Below, piece after piece: positions 45,714 to 56,200 of a stretch of DNA of 64,000 nucleotides. The translations under genes were made by a program, and so were the position numbers. Source of the stretch: Betaproteobacteria bacterium (GTDB taxonomy: Bacteria > Pseudomonadota > Gammaproteobacteria > Burkholderiales > Burkholderiaceae_C). Numbering within the stretch: the first letter of the stretch is position 1; each line of letters starts with the position of its first letter. The notes below the pieces were generated by a model, which did no database searches, was not told where the DNA came from, and saw only the letters and a list, made by a program, of their open reading frames with translations. The stretch is from contig JANXSZ010000044.1 of NCBI GenBank assembly GCA_025356445.1, positions 1 to 64,000 on the forward strand. The letters are read 5' to 3'.

Positions 45714-46345
45714 CTTCAAGCCTCCCCAGCAACCTTTGTGCACCAACATCGCACGCCGTGTTGGACAACGCCTCAGAATGGGTTCGTCGCTGGTCACATT
45801 TGGTGCCTGAGCATGGCACTGTTCTGGATGTTGCCTGCGGTTTTGGTCGGCATCTGCGTTGGTTTCTGAGCAGGAACCACCCGGTTGTTGGTGTAGACAG
45901 GGCCACCGATGCCATTGCTTCTGTCGCATTGCTGGGTGAAATAGTACAAGCAGATATTGAAACAGAACCATGGCCATTCATGGCATCTGAGGCTGCAGGT
46001 CATTCAGCTTTACGCCAATTCGATGCAGTCGTCGTCTGCAATTACCTCTGGCGCCCCTTACTGCCGCGCCTCATCGCCAGCGTAGCGCCCGGTGGCGTGT
46101 TGATTTATGAGACTTTTGCTGTGGGTAATGAGACGGTGGGCAAACCCAGTCGACCAGATTTTCTGCTCGATACAGGTGAACTGCTAAAGGCTTGTACAAC
46201 ACTCAAAATTGTGGCGTATGAAGACGTCATCCTGGAAAATCCGGCCCGTTTTGTGCAGCGCATCGCCGCAGTCAGAACAAAAATCGTCGGATCAGAACAA
46301 CATAGAGACCGCCCGCCAACCAAGGACGGGAGTGAGGAAAACTGA
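45710..46345 (+). CDS. Class I SAM-dependent methyltransferase
   Basis: This protein of about 211 residues has motif I TVLDVACGFGRHLRWFL, an acidic end of strand 2 (VVGVDRA), and a later strand ADIETEPWPF and FDAVVVCNYLWRPLLP, as in small TehB/UbiE-like methyltransferases. The start is uncertain. A TTG at 45710 overlaps the stop of the 46-residue gene (TTGA), while a GTG at 45758 would begin near LDNASEWVRRW, where many relatives start. A frame opening further upstream overlaps the small gene and is unlikely. The substrate is not deducible. There is no clear terminator before the bcs operon. Confidence 0.8.
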   Translation: MTSSLPSNLCAPTSHAVLDNASEWVRRWSHLVPEHGTVLDVACGFGRHLRWFLSRNHPVVGVDRATDAIASVALLGEIVQADIETEPWPFMASEAAGHSALRQFDAVVVCNYLWRPLLPRLIASVAPGGVLIYETFAVGNETVGKPSRPDFLLDTGELLKACTTLKIVAYEDVILENPARFVQRIAAVRTKIVGSEQHRDRPPTKDGSEEN

Positions 46346-46423
46346 CAAAAACCACCACAGATCTGACAAAGGATGCGCTCCTTAAGTTGTGGACTACGCA
46401 AGCCCGTGTTTGACCAGGAAGCC

Positions 46424-46456
46424 AAGTCATTTATTTTCAATATGAATCAATGACTT
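46424..46456. repeat. Inverted repeat upstream of the bcs operon
   Basis: AAGTCATT and AATGACTT form perfect 8-base arms separated by 17 AT-rich bases, about 180 bases before the bcsD start. It could be an operator or the end of the methyltransferase transcript. The rest of the 290-base gap (46346-46635) is AT-rich and holds no gene I recognise. Confidence 0.5.
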
Positions 46457-46615
46457 AGCTGAATACAGAGTAATTTTGCCAAGAATATTTTTCACATTAT
46501 GGGGAAAATATGTATTTTGCATAAATCCTATTGATCTTTCTAGACACCTCAATATGCGCAATAGTGCCTTTGATCAAGCAGAAAACACGACATAATTGCT
46601 ATCAACTTTAATCTC

Positions 46616-46627
46616 GCAGGTACCTGC
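46616..46627. promoter_or_regulatory. 12-base palindrome covering the bcsD leader
   Basis: GCAGGTACCTGC is a perfect 12-base palindrome, eight bases before the bcsD ATG. It contains the only Shine-Dalgarno-like AGG of that gene. It could bind a dimeric regulator or pair with itself to mask the ribosome site. A possible but weak promoter (TTGATC at 46570-46575, 17 bases, TAATTG) lies just upstream. Confidence 0.45.
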
Positions 46628-46635
46628 TACACCGT

Positions 46636-47127
46636 ATGACGCTCTTCAAATCAAAACCAAATGATTCAATCGGCTCATCCAGTGAGTTGGAATACCTGCT
46701 TCGCGAGCGCATTTCAACCCAGTGGACAGCATTTTTGCAAGCCTTCTCTGCTGAAATGCAAAGTCAGCTAACGCCACAAGAGTACAGACAATTGCTGCAC
46801 AGCATGGGTCAGCGCATGGCCGAATCTTTGGCAATTGGGCAGCGTGACACCGTAGAAGAACTGGAAGCTGCCATCAATCAGCGCTTTGAGGGCATGCAAT
46901 GGGGCTATGCCAAATTGATCGATTCTGGCATCTCGCTGAATATTGAGCATCACTTCAGCCCCGTGTCTGTAGCGTTGGGCTTGGACAACGAGACTGCGGG
47001 CGGCCTGCTGGAAGGCATTTACGAGCATTGGTTCCGCACTGCGGGTGCAGAAGCTGACTTGGGTATCAAACAGCTTCCAGGCACGGCGACTGAGTCAGTT
47101 CTGCACTATCAATTTGGTCGCCATTGA
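46636..47127 (+). CDS. bcsD: Cellulose biosynthesis protein BcsD
   Basis: This 163-residue protein resembles Komagataeibacter BcsD: AFLQAFSAEMQSQLTPQEYR near the N-terminus, RMAESLAIGQRDTVEELEAA in the middle, and GLLEGIYEHWFRTAGA towards the end. BcsD forms periplasmic octameric rings that gather glucan chains into ordered ribbons and marks type I bcs operons. No signal peptide is visible, as in the known protein. It is the first gene of the operon, with a palindrome over its leader. The 78-base gap to the next gene contains a small hairpin. Confidence 0.85.
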   Translation: MTLFKSKPNDSIGSSSELEYLLRERISTQWTAFLQAFSAEMQSQLTPQEYRQLLHSMGQRMAESLAIGQRDTVEELEAAINQRFEGMQWGYAKLIDSGISLNIEHHFSPVSVALGLDNETAGGLLEGIYEHWFRTAGAEADLGIKQLPGTATESVLHYQFGRH

Positions 47128-47165
47128 TGACTGTCGCTTTCGTTGATTTAACAAACAGCCCATGC

Positions 47166-47181
47166 TGCGAACCCGTTCGCA
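47166..47181 (+). repeat. Hairpin between bcsD and the bcsP-like gene
   Basis: TGCGAAC and GTTCGCA form a perfect 7-base stem with a 2-base spacer, 25 bases before the next ATG. A longer-range pairing GACTGTC (47129-47135) with GACAGTC (47197-47203) would enclose it and cover the AGGA ribosome site, suggesting tuned expression of downstream genes. Confidence 0.4.
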
Positions 47182-47205
47182 CAATGCTGCCTTTAGGACA
47201 GTCAC

Positions 47206-47817
47206 ATGAGCTCCTCTGAAGACGTAAAAACCTTGTTCCGACGTTTTGGCGGTCAGCCCGACACTTACCAAGAGGTTGTGCGTGAGCGTCAGACCTTGCA
47301 ATCTCTTAACAGATGGACAATGTTGGGTCAGGTTGAATTGAATCAACCGCAAGCTATTCCATCGGCTAGGCGAGCAGTTAAGGGCAGCGCCGTACGCCCC
47401 TTGCTCGAAGAAACTCACCCGGAAGTCACTGAAGTGTCAGCCATGGTAGCCATACCAGCACCGTCACCAGCATCAACCACTGTTGCCAGTGCCGCCCCAT
47501 CATCAGTTGTCCGCGTTCAACCTGCGCTTAAGCCTGCACATGCAGTCCCACCCCGTGCAGCGTGGGTGACACCGGCACAGGCCACGCCGCCGCTCTCTCA
47601 ATTCCAAACTGAAGAAGCGGTAGCGCCAATACAAGTATTCACATCAGCGATAACACCCCGTACATCACCCCTTGCAGCGCGGTTGAAAGCGCCCGCCGTT
47701 GACGTGATTAAGGCTCAAAACGACAGTCACTCTTTGGTAGGGTTATTTGGCCGTTTATCCAAACCTCAACCACCTAGCCCCCCGGCAGGGGTATTACGAC
47801 GGAAATTTACCAAGTGA
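47206..47817 (+). CDS. BcsP/BcsR-like proline-rich cellulose operon protein
   Basis: This 203-residue protein has a conserved N-terminus DVKTLFRRFGGQPDTYQEVV, resembling the short helical start of BcsR/BcsP-type operon proteins. About 100 Ala/Pro/Ser/Thr-rich residues follow, then a C-terminal LFGRLSKP near 180-187. The disordered middle with small conserved ends looks like a tether. BcsR in E. coli works with BcsQ to support synthase assembly, and here the gene directly precedes and overlaps bcsQ (4 bases). I assign the family by N-terminal wording and position; the exact name is uncertain. Confidence 0.65.
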   Translation: MSSSEDVKTLFRRFGGQPDTYQEVVRERQTLQSLNRWTMLGQVELNQPQAIPSARRAVKGSAVRPLLEETHPEVTEVSAMVAIPAPSPASTTVASAAPSSVVRVQPALKPAHAVPPRAAWVTPAQATPPLSQFQTEEAVAPIQVFTSAITPRTSPLAARLKAPAVDVIKAQNDSHSLVGLFGRLSKPQPPSPPAGVLRRKFTK

Positions 47818-48596
47818 ATGTTCTCGCTATTGTGTCTGCTAAGGGTGGCGTAGGAAAAACAACCCTCTCTGCTAATTTGGGCGCAGCGTTGGCGGCGAAC
47901 AGACGCGTGGTGTGTGTTGACCTCGACCCTCAAAATGCGTTACGTTTGCATTTGGGTGTCGCTATGGACGAGTTAGACGGTGTAGCACGCTGTACGCTAG
48001 AAGGTCGACGTTGGGACAGTGCCATTTTTCAAAGCCCCGGTAGCCCTGAAGTCCTGCCTTTTGGCACCATCAACGAGACAGATCGGGACGCTTTTGAGGT
48101 TCACTTGGCGGAACACCCTGATTGGTTGGCACAAGGTCTACAGAGCTTGCGCTTGAAAAGCAGTGACTATTTGGTGATAGATACGCCCCCAGGTGCATCG
48201 CTCTACTTGCAACAAGCTCTGCGCGTAGCCAACTTTGCACTCGTTGTGCTGCATGCCGATGCAGCGTCTTACGCAACGGTACCTGCAATGGAAGGGTTGA
48301 TACACCGCTATTGTCGAGAACGTGATGATTTTCTAGGTTCAGCTTATGTGCTTAACTGCGTGAACTCTGACAAAGTGCTCTCACGTGACATCGTCGAACT
48401 GCTGCGCAGTAATTTGAGCGAGCGCATGGTACCCATGGTCATTCATCAAGACGAGGCAGTACGTGAATCTTTAGCTTGCGACCGATTGGTCGCTGAGTAT
48501 GACCCCCATTGCGAAGCGACCTTTGACATAGCAAGTTGCGCACAATGGGTCTCTGACAAAATGTCCAGTCCCCGTCGGGTTCTTGGCCGTAAGTAG
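47814..48596 (+). CDS. bcsQ: Cellulose biosynthesis ATPase BcsQ (ParA/MinD type)
   Basis: This 260-residue P-loop ATPase has the deviant Walker A SAKGGVGKTTLSANLGAAL at 8-26, switch regions VCVDLDPQNALRLHLG and VIDTPPGASLYLQQAL, and no DNA-binding extension. BcsQ localises and supports the synthase complex at the inner membrane. The ATG overlaps the stop of the preceding gene (ATGA) and the bcsA start is 11 bases on, with AGGAG between. The whole set is clearly one operon. Confidence 0.88.
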   Translation: MNVLAIVSAKGGVGKTTLSANLGAALAANRRVVCVDLDPQNALRLHLGVAMDELDGVARCTLEGRRWDSAIFQSPGSPEVLPFGTINETDRDAFEVHLAEHPDWLAQGLQSLRLKSSDYLVIDTPPGASLYLQQALRVANFALVVLHADAASYATVPAMEGLIHRYCRERDDFLGSAYVLNCVNSDKVLSRDIVELLRSNLSERMVPMVIHQDEAVRESLACDRLVAEYDPHCEATFDIASCAQWVSDKMSSPRRVLGRK

Positions 48597-48607
48597 GAGT
48601 CAAGGCG

Positions 48608-50866
48608 ATGAACGTCAAACGAATGCGCCGTGCGCGTTATGAGATGCGCCTGCTGGGGCGAAGACGTTTCTTCGTCCCGATTGTGCGTGCGGTTCGCCAA
48701 CTGGCCAGTTGGCAGGGTTGGCAAAATACGATCATTCAACGCAGCGCGCTGGTTATCTCGTTTTACTTCCTCTTTCTAGCAATCACAACATCGCTGGACA
48801 ATAATCAGCAGTTTATTTTTGCCTTAATCTCTTTAGGCAGCGCAATATTGATTGGATGCGTACCTGGTCGTTTAATTACACAGGTATTGATTGCGATGTC
48901 ATTCGTCGCATCAACGCGCTACCTTTATTGGCGTGTGACTGAAACTTTATTTCTCGATAACTGGCTCGATTTTTTCTTTGGTGTTGGCCTTCTTTTGGCT
49001 GAGCTTTACGCATGGATAGTTTTAGCCATTGGTTTTTTCCAGACGGCATGGCCATTAGAGCGCAAGCCTGTTCCTCTGCCTGAAGATCAATCATTGTGGC
49101 CAACAGTCGATGTATTTATTCCGACCTACAATGAACCCTTGAAAGTGGTGAAGCCAACTGTACTTGCAGCAATGGCAATTGATTGGCCAGCAGATAAATT
49201 GAATATTTATATATTGGATGATGGCAAGCGTACTGAGTTTGAAGATTTTGCGAATACTGTTGGCGTTAAGCACCTAACGCGACCAGACAACTTACATGCC
49301 AAGGCTGGCAACATTAACCATGCATTGACAGTCACATCTGGTGAGTATGTTGCTGTTTTTGATTGTGACCATATTCCAACACGTACCTTTTTGCAAGTGT
49401 GTATGGGTTGGTTTTTTAAAGATAAAAAACTGGTGATGGTGCAAACACCACACCATTTTTTCTCACCTGATCCTTTTGAAAAAAATCTTTCAACCTTTAA
49501 AAAAGTACCGAACGAAGGTGAATTATTTTATGGTTTAGTACAAGATGGCAATGACCTTTGGAATGCTACATTTTTTTGTGGCTCCTGTGCTATTTTGGAA
49601 CGTAAAGCCTTAATGGAAATCGGCGGTATTGCTGTTGAAACAGTGACCGAAGATGCACATACAGCCTTAAAACTTCACCGTTTGGGATACAGCACAGCGT
49701 ACTTGGCGGTCCCTCAAGCAGCAGGTTTTGCAACTGAATCATTGTCAGGCCACGTAGGTCAGCGAATTCGATGGGCACGCGGTATGGCACAGATTTTTAG
49801 AATTGATAACCCGATGCTTGGCCCTGGGTTGAAATTATCACAACGATTGTGTTATTTGAATGCAATGTTGCACTTCTTCTATGGTTTACCACGTATTGTT
49901 TTCTTAACTGCGCCATTGGCTTACCTGTTTTTTGGTGCGCATGTAATTTACGCTTCTGCATTCACTATTGCACTTTATGCTTTACCGCATTTGATTCACT
50001 CTAGCTCAACTAATTCACGGATACAAGGTGAATTTAGACATTCCTTTTGGGCTGAAGTATATGAATCAGTGCTGGCGTGGTATATTTTGCGCCCCACCTT
50101 GGTAGCAGTGATTAATCCAAAACTTGGTAAATTCAATGTAACAACCAAGGGTGGTTTGAACAACAATTCCTATTTCGATTGGGATATTTCTAAGCCTTAT
50201 ATTATTTTACTCACTTTGAATTTAATAGGATTAGCTGTTGGTTTTGGAAAATTATTTTTCTGGGAACCTGATGAAACTGGTACCGTAATTCTCAATCTGA
50301 TTTGGACAGTCTACAATCTTGTCATGTTAGGTGCCAGCTTGTCTGTAGCCAACGAAGCTCGGCAAGTTCGCGCCTCGCACCGTGTGCAGATGAAGCTTCA
50401 AGCTGCTATTCGATTTAAGAATGGCAGATCAATACGCTGTGTAACCAGTGATTACTCAGAAGGTGGCGTCGGTGTCGTGCTGCCAGTTGAAACCATGGTG
50501 ATATTGGGTGAAGAGGTTCAAATAACGATGTACCGAGGCAGTACAGAATACGTATTTGATGCAATAGTCACGCTGAACAGCGGCAAACGACTCGGTTTAC
50601 GTTTTCCAGAAATGAATCTGGAGCAGTCTATTAATTTTGTTCAATGCACATTTGCTCGGGCTGACAGCTGGGCGGTTTGGAGTGATAAACGTGAGCGGGA
50701 TACCCCACTACGTGGACTCGTTGAGGTATTCTTCCTGGGTTTCCGAGGCCTCAAGATGTTTGCAGGTATGGTAGTTCAACCCATACTCCCCAAGCGCAGT
50801 TCTGTACTGAACACGATCAAGGCGGGTACACCACCTGCAAGTGCTCAAGCGTCAGTGAAATCCTAA
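48608..50866 (+). CDS. bcsA: Cellulose synthase catalytic subunit BcsA
   Basis: This 752-residue inner-membrane GT2 synthase polymerises UDP-glucose and extrudes the glucan. The family motifs are complete: D204-D205-G206, D252-C253-D254, T347-E348-D349 (catalytic base) and QRIRW at 385-389, plus the gating loop FNVTTKGG. About eight membrane segments flank the catalytic domain. The C-terminal PilZ domain has R585-QVRASHR and D615-YSEGG, the cyclic-di-GMP binding residues, so synthesis should respond to that messenger. AGGAG precedes the ATG. The central part is AT-rich: 46 of 120 bases are G or C at 49141-49260, far below the neighbourhood. Confidence 0.95.
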   Translation: MNVKRMRRARYEMRLLGRRRFFVPIVRAVRQLASWQGWQNTIIQRSALVISFYFLFLAITTSLDNNQQFIFALISLGSAILIGCVPGRLITQVLIAMSFVASTRYLYWRVTETLFLDNWLDFFFGVGLLLAELYAWIVLAIGFFQTAWPLERKPVPLPEDQSLWPTVDVFIPTYNEPLKVVKPTVLAAMAIDWPADKLNIYILDDGKRTEFEDFANTVGVKHLTRPDNLHAKAGNINHALTVTSGEYVAVFDCDHIPTRTFLQVCMGWFFKDKKLVMVQTPHHFFSPDPFEKNLSTFKKVPNEGELFYGLVQDGNDLWNATFFCGSCAILERKALMEIGGIAVETVTEDAHTALKLHRLGYSTAYLAVPQAAGFATESLSGHVGQRIRWARGMAQIFRIDNPMLGPGLKLSQRLCYLNAMLHFFYGLPRIVFLTAPLAYLFFGAHVIYASAFTIALYALPHLIHSSSTNSRIQGEFRHSFWAEVYESVLAWYILRPTLVAVINPKLGKFNVTTKGGLNNNSYFDWDISKPYIILLTLNLIGLAVGFGKLFFWEPDETGTVILNLIWTVYNLVMLGASLSVANEARQVRASHRVQMKLQAAIRFKNGRSIRCVTSDYSEGGVGVVLPVETMVILGEEVQITMYRGSTEYVFDAIVTLNSGKRLGLRFPEMNLEQSINFVQCTFARADSWAVWSDKRERDTPLRGLVEVFFLGFRGLKMFAGMVVQPILPKRSSVLNTIKAGTPPASAQASVKS

Positions 50867-50914
50867 TTTTTGAAGTCTATGTCGAGAAAACCGGCACAAA
50901 GAGGAAAACAGGCA

Positions 50915-53257
50915 ATGTTTAAGCGAAATTTGATAGCAGCGGTTGTCTTAGGTGCTGCACTTCCCATCGGTTTGCATACCACTGACGCTTGGTCGCGCAC
51001 CAAGAAGAGTCCTAGTGAGCAAATTGAAAAGAAAGAAACTGAAGCCATCGTCACTGCCGGTTTGGCAACACCCAAAATGGTTCCAGGATCGAATGAGATA
51101 GCGGCCAGCCTCGGTGCTGGTACGCTGCGCAAATATACCTTTAGCTTAAAGCAATTAGGCGCAGGAGATCCGTTTCAGTTGCGTGGCGTAGATCCGGTTT
51201 ATTCGCTGCCTTTCAGCGTTCCAGCAGATGAAGTGGTGACTGCACTCAAACTTAAACTTGATTTTGCATATTCACCTTCACTGCTGGCTAACCTTTCACA
51301 TCTGAAGATTTTAGTCAATGGTGAAATCGCAGCAACAGTAGCCTTGCCCAAAGAGCAATCAGGTACAAATCTGATACGAGAGATTTCGATTGATCCACGC
51401 TTGCTGACAGACTTTAACCGCATCAACTTGCAGTTCATTGGTCACTACACGTTGGACTGCGAAGATCCCTACCACTCTAGTCTTTGGTTGAACGTCAGCA
51501 ATTTGAGTACATTGGAATTTACGGTCACGCCCCTGTCTGTTCAGAACGATCTCGCACTCCTACCTGCGCCTTTCTTTGACCGTCGCGACAACCGTCGCCT
51601 TGAATTGCCATTTGTATTTGGCGGTGCACCATCCACCGGTACGCTAGAAGCTGCCGGGATTGTCTCTTCCTGGTTTGGTGCACTTGCCAGCTACCGTGGT
51701 GCCTGGTTTCCTGCAAATTTGAATACGGTTCCGGTGGACGATGTGGTTGTTTTTGCAACCAACGATGACCGCCCTGCTGGCCTAACTATCCCTGCGATCA
51801 ACGGCCCTACGCTCTCAGTTGCACCTCATCCTGCCGATGCACGCTACAAAGTACTGTACGTGTTAGGCCGTGATGCGAAAGAATTGCGCACTGCTGCCAC
51901 CGCACTAGGTTTAGGCCGAAACACCTTCTCAGGACAAACCGTGCAGGTCACAGGTCTTGACAATCTAAAAGCTCGACAGCCTTATGACGCGCCCAATTGG
52001 GTCCCCAGTGACCGACCTGTCAAGCTAGGTGAGTTGGCTACAGTAGAAGAAATGAACGTTTCAGGTATTCGCCCTGATCTGGTTCGCGTCAATCTGCGGA
52101 CACCGCCTGATTTGTTTGGTTGGAAAAGCAAAGGCGTTCCATTCGATCTCAAATACCGTTACACACCACGTCCGAATGTTGATAAGTCTACGCTGAATAT
52201 CAATGTCAACCGTAATTTTGTAACAGCATATCCACTGCTCCCATTTCCAGAACTGGCGTCTACTGATTCAGTCGCAAAAAAAGTTCAGTCACTGATTGCT
52301 AATGACAAACTCATACCAGGACATGAAGAGTTTTATGTACCACTGACTTTAATGCCAGCACGCAGTCAGCTTCAATTTCATTTCCATTACGACTACCCTA
52401 AACTGGGTGCCTGTAAAGATGTAGAGATGCGTAACCTTCAAGGTGCTATTGATCCTGACTCCACACTGGATTTGACCTCGTTCCCTCATTACATTCAGAT
52501 GCCCAATTTGGCTGTATTTGCCAACGCAGGCTACCCCTTCACAAGAATGGCTGATCTTTCAGAAACGGCTGTCATTTTGCCTGATACGTTAGGCATACCT
52601 GATGTAGGTACATATTTGACACTGATGGGTCGTATGGGTGAATCTACAGGTTTACCTGCGTATGGTGTTTCTGTGGGTCGTGCAAGTGATGTTCAAAAAT
52701 TTGCTGACAAAGACATCTTGTTGCTCGGTAGTTCATCCAATCAAGCGATGCTGGCACAGTGGAGCAAGCAAATGCCGTTCTCAGTCAACGGTCAATCACG
52801 GTCCTTCTCGCTGTCAGAGTGGGCCACGCACTATCTGCCTTGGTTTGAGGCACCTGTTACAGACCGTACACCGGTTGTCAAATTGTCTGAGATCACGCTG
52901 AATAAAGAAGCTGTTATCGTAGGATTTGAATCACCTTTGAAGAACGGTCGCAGTGTGGTGGCCATAGTCAGCGATAAAACTTCTGGTTTAGCGGATGTTT
53001 TAGGTGCTCTGATGGATGGCGAACTGATTTCCAAAATTCAAGGTTCATTAACTGTTGTGCGCGGTAAAGAGGTGGACTCCATGACGGTAGGCAGCGCTTA
53101 TAACGTAGGCATGCTGCCGCCCGCGACCAAGCTCAAATGGATGCTGTCCAGCAACTCTTGGATTGTTGGCATTTTGCTGATCGTAGGCGCCATCTTGCTC
53201 GGTGCTGTGGCCTATACCCTCCTGCGTCTGCGCGTTATTCGCCGTACAAAGGGATAA
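50915..53257 (+). CDS. bcsB: Cellulose synthase periplasmic subunit BcsB
   Basis: This 780-residue protein has a signal peptide (FKRNLIAAVVLGAALPIGLH), repeated carbohydrate-binding/flavodoxin-like modules in the periplasm, and a single C-terminal membrane anchor (IVGILLIVGAILLGAVAYTL) needed by BcsA. Family wording includes RINLQFIGHYTLDCEDPYHS and MPARSQLQFHFHYDYPKLGAC. I prefer the ATG at 50915, which starts the signal peptide. A TTG at 50870 or an ATG at 50879 would add up to 15 polar residues. It begins 48 bases after bcsA and ends six bases before bcsC. Confidence 0.92.
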   Translation: MFKRNLIAAVVLGAALPIGLHTTDAWSRTKKSPSEQIEKKETEAIVTAGLATPKMVPGSNEIAASLGAGTLRKYTFSLKQLGAGDPFQLRGVDPVYSLPFSVPADEVVTALKLKLDFAYSPSLLANLSHLKILVNGEIAATVALPKEQSGTNLIREISIDPRLLTDFNRINLQFIGHYTLDCEDPYHSSLWLNVSNLSTLEFTVTPLSVQNDLALLPAPFFDRRDNRRLELPFVFGGAPSTGTLEAAGIVSSWFGALASYRGAWFPANLNTVPVDDVVVFATNDDRPAGLTIPAINGPTLSVAPHPADARYKVLYVLGRDAKELRTAATALGLGRNTFSGQTVQVTGLDNLKARQPYDAPNWVPSDRPVKLGELATVEEMNVSGIRPDLVRVNLRTPPDLFGWKSKGVPFDLKYRYTPRPNVDKSTLNINVNRNFVTAYPLLPFPELASTDSVAKKVQSLIANDKLIPGHEEFYVPLTLMPARSQLQFHFHYDYPKLGACKDVEMRNLQGAIDPDSTLDLTSFPHYIQMPNLAVFANAGYPFTRMADLSETAVILPDTLGIPDVGTYLTLMGRMGESTGLPAYGVSVGRASDVQKFADKDILLLGSSSNQAMLAQWSKQMPFSVNGQSRSFSLSEWATHYLPWFEAPVTDRTPVVKLSEITLNKEAVIVGFESPLKNGRSVVAIVSDKTSGLADVLGALMDGELISKIQGSLTVVRGKEVDSMTVGSAYNVGMLPPATKLKWMLSSNSWIVGILLIVGAILLGAVAYTLLRLRVIRRTKG

Positions 53258-53263
53258 AGACTC

Positions 53264-56200
53264 ATGCAAACATCCCGATCATGGCTTAGACGCTTTGCGG
53301 GCACGGCCATATCATCAGCAGTCTTGGTGGTGACATTTCCTGCACAGGCAGCGAATGAGCTGGCCGTCAAAACGTTAACAGACCAAGCCCGTTACTGGCA
53401 ATCAAAAGGCAGAGGCGACTTGGCGGCCGATGCCTGGAAGAAGTTGCTAACGCTCGATGCCAATAGCATTGATGCATTAGCATCTTTGGCACAATTTGAA
53501 CTCGATAACAACCGTTTGGAATCTTCACGTGGCTATACAGAGCGACTGAAGCAGCTTCAAGGTGGCAGTGCAGCAGCGCGTCGCATTGAATCTGGCGCAG
53601 CATCCAAAAATGTTGACAGCAAACAGTTAGAAGAAGCACGTACCGCAGCCAAGGCGGGAAAATCAGACGATGCTTCGCGCATTTACAGGCAAGTGCTGGG
53701 TGGCAAAACACCGACAGGCCCTCTGGCGTTGGAGTATTTTCAAACCCTCGGTGGCAGTGAGCAAGGCTGGGAAGAAGCACGTCAAGGCTTGGCTCGACTG
53801 AATACTGAAGAGCCTAACAACCGCCAAATCGCCTTGGCCTACGCTCAACACATGACCTACCGTGCAGGAACCCGTCGAGACGGTATTCGCATGCTGACAC
53901 AACTGGCACGTCAGCCGGAAATAGCAAAACCTGCAACGGAATCATTGCGCAAGGCTTTAATTTGGCTAGAAGCGGCTAAAAGCGATGTTCCACTCTTCCA
54001 AGCCTACCTGAGCACACAAGGTAACGATGCGGCCATCCGCAGCCGTCTGGATGCCTTAACCCGTGTTGAACGTGTAGAACCCGTCAAGATTGATCCTAAA
54101 GTTATTGCTCTGCGAGATGGTTTTACCGCCCTTAACAGTGGCGACTTGGAACAAGCCTCGGTACGGTTTGAAAAGCTTCTGGCAGATAACCCGAACAATA
54201 CCGATGCCTTGGGTGGTCTTGGTGTTATACGGCTCAAGCAAGAAAAATTTGCTGATGCAGAAAAACTGCTGATGCAAGCAACGCGTGGGGGCGCAAATCT
54301 TGCCAAGTGGGGCACAGCCCTCAACAGTGCACGCTTTTGGCAAGAAATGGATGCCGCCAATGCGAGCCGTCAAGCCGGTCAAAACGAGCAGGCTGCGGCC
54401 CAATTCACACGCGCCCAACGTATTGATCCCTCACAAACGCTGCCCGTACTGGGTCTTGCAGACATACAGTCTGAACAAGGCAAGTTGATTGAAGCCGAAA
54501 ATGCTTACCGCCGTGTATTGGGCAAAGAACCCACCTCCATTGACGCCTTGCGCGGTTTGGTAGGCGTACTTGCGCAACAAGGTCGCATTGATGAAGCTGC
54601 GGGTATTGCAGAAAAACTGACGATTGACCAGCGAGAAAAACTGGGAGGATTTGGCACGCTGAAAGGCGAGCAATTGCGACGTGCAGCCATGGCGGCATCG
54701 GCCCGGGGTGACAACAATGGGGCGGTGCAACTTCTTGAAGATGCCATGCTTTGGGATCCTACCAGTCCATGGCTACGCCTGGAGTTAGGCCGTTTGTACC
54801 AAAATGCCGGAGCGATGAGTGAAGCAAGGGCCGTTGTGGACGGTCTGCTGGTCTCAAATCCCAATATGCCTAGCGCTCTTTACGCCAGTGCACTGATGAG
54901 TGCTGAAGCTGAAGATTGGTTATCAGGCTTGGATCAGTTAGAACGTATTCCCGCCAACAGTCGTACTAAAGAAATGTTGGCCTTGCAACGCAGGTTATGG
55001 GTGCGTGCCCAGGCGGAGCGAGCGTCAGTGCTGGCTCGGTCAGGTCAAAATGCGGCAGCTATTCAAATTCTGCGCCAAATCGAACCCGCAGCAGGGCGCG
55101 AAGGCGAATTATTGGGTGCGGTGGCACAAGGTTATTCAGACGCAGGGGAGGACAACCGTGCATTGGCCACCATGCGCACCTTGATTGCTCAAAACACCCG
55201 TCCAGACTTGGGCATGATGGTGCAATACGCAGCTATTTTGCTCAAGACGAAACAGGATGCAGAATTGGCAGCGCAGATGCGTCAGCTATATGCACAGCCT
55301 TTGGCAGAAAAGCAACGTGCTGATCTTGACAAGATTCGCATTGCCTACAGCTTGCGGCAGTTCGACTTGCAGCGCGAGGCGAATAACATTGCGCCTGCTT
55401 ACGAGATTTTGATGCCCTTGATCACCGAGCGGCCTGATGACGTATCTTTGCAACTCGCCTTGGCCCGCCTGTATGGCAGTGCACGGGAATACAAGGATGC
55501 TTTGGCATGGTATGACTATGCATTGCAGCGCGAACCAGACAATTTGGATGCCTTGGTTGCTGCGTCAGGGGCCGCACTTGCAGTACCCAACTTGGCCTAT
55601 GCAGAATCAGCCATAAACAATGCTGTGCAAATTGCACCTGATAATCCAGCTGTGCTCACCACACTGGGAAAAGTTTACCGCGCACAGGGAAAAACCAAAC
55701 TGGCCTCTCAGACTTTTCAGCGTGCATTGCTCGCAGAGCAAAGTACATCGAAGCAGCTGGTAAGTGGGCCGCTGGGAATGCGTTTAATCAATTACACACT
55801 GCCGGGTATGGAGTCTCAGCAAGGCAGTGCAGGGACGACGGGTAATTCGATTTCATCTGGTATACCCAATATTCCACGTATTGCCCCCCCCATGCAAAAT
55901 GGCCGAAGCTTGACTGCACCAGCAAGAAACTCAGTTTTACGACCAGTCAGTGAAGCGGCATCGCCTGAAACGACGCTGCCAACAACTCCAGGCCTCAATT
56001 ACGCACAAACGGTCGCTGCCCCTCGGCCCATTGCAACAGCGCTCAGTCAGACCTTGCGACCACCGGCGCAGGCAGCGTCACAAATTGTGCCTGTCCAGTA
56101 CACGTACCCCCCGTACTACGGTCAGCAGGAACCCAGCAGACAACAGGCAACTGAAATTTTGCCCATACAAACATTGCAACCGATTCCTGCAACACGTGCG

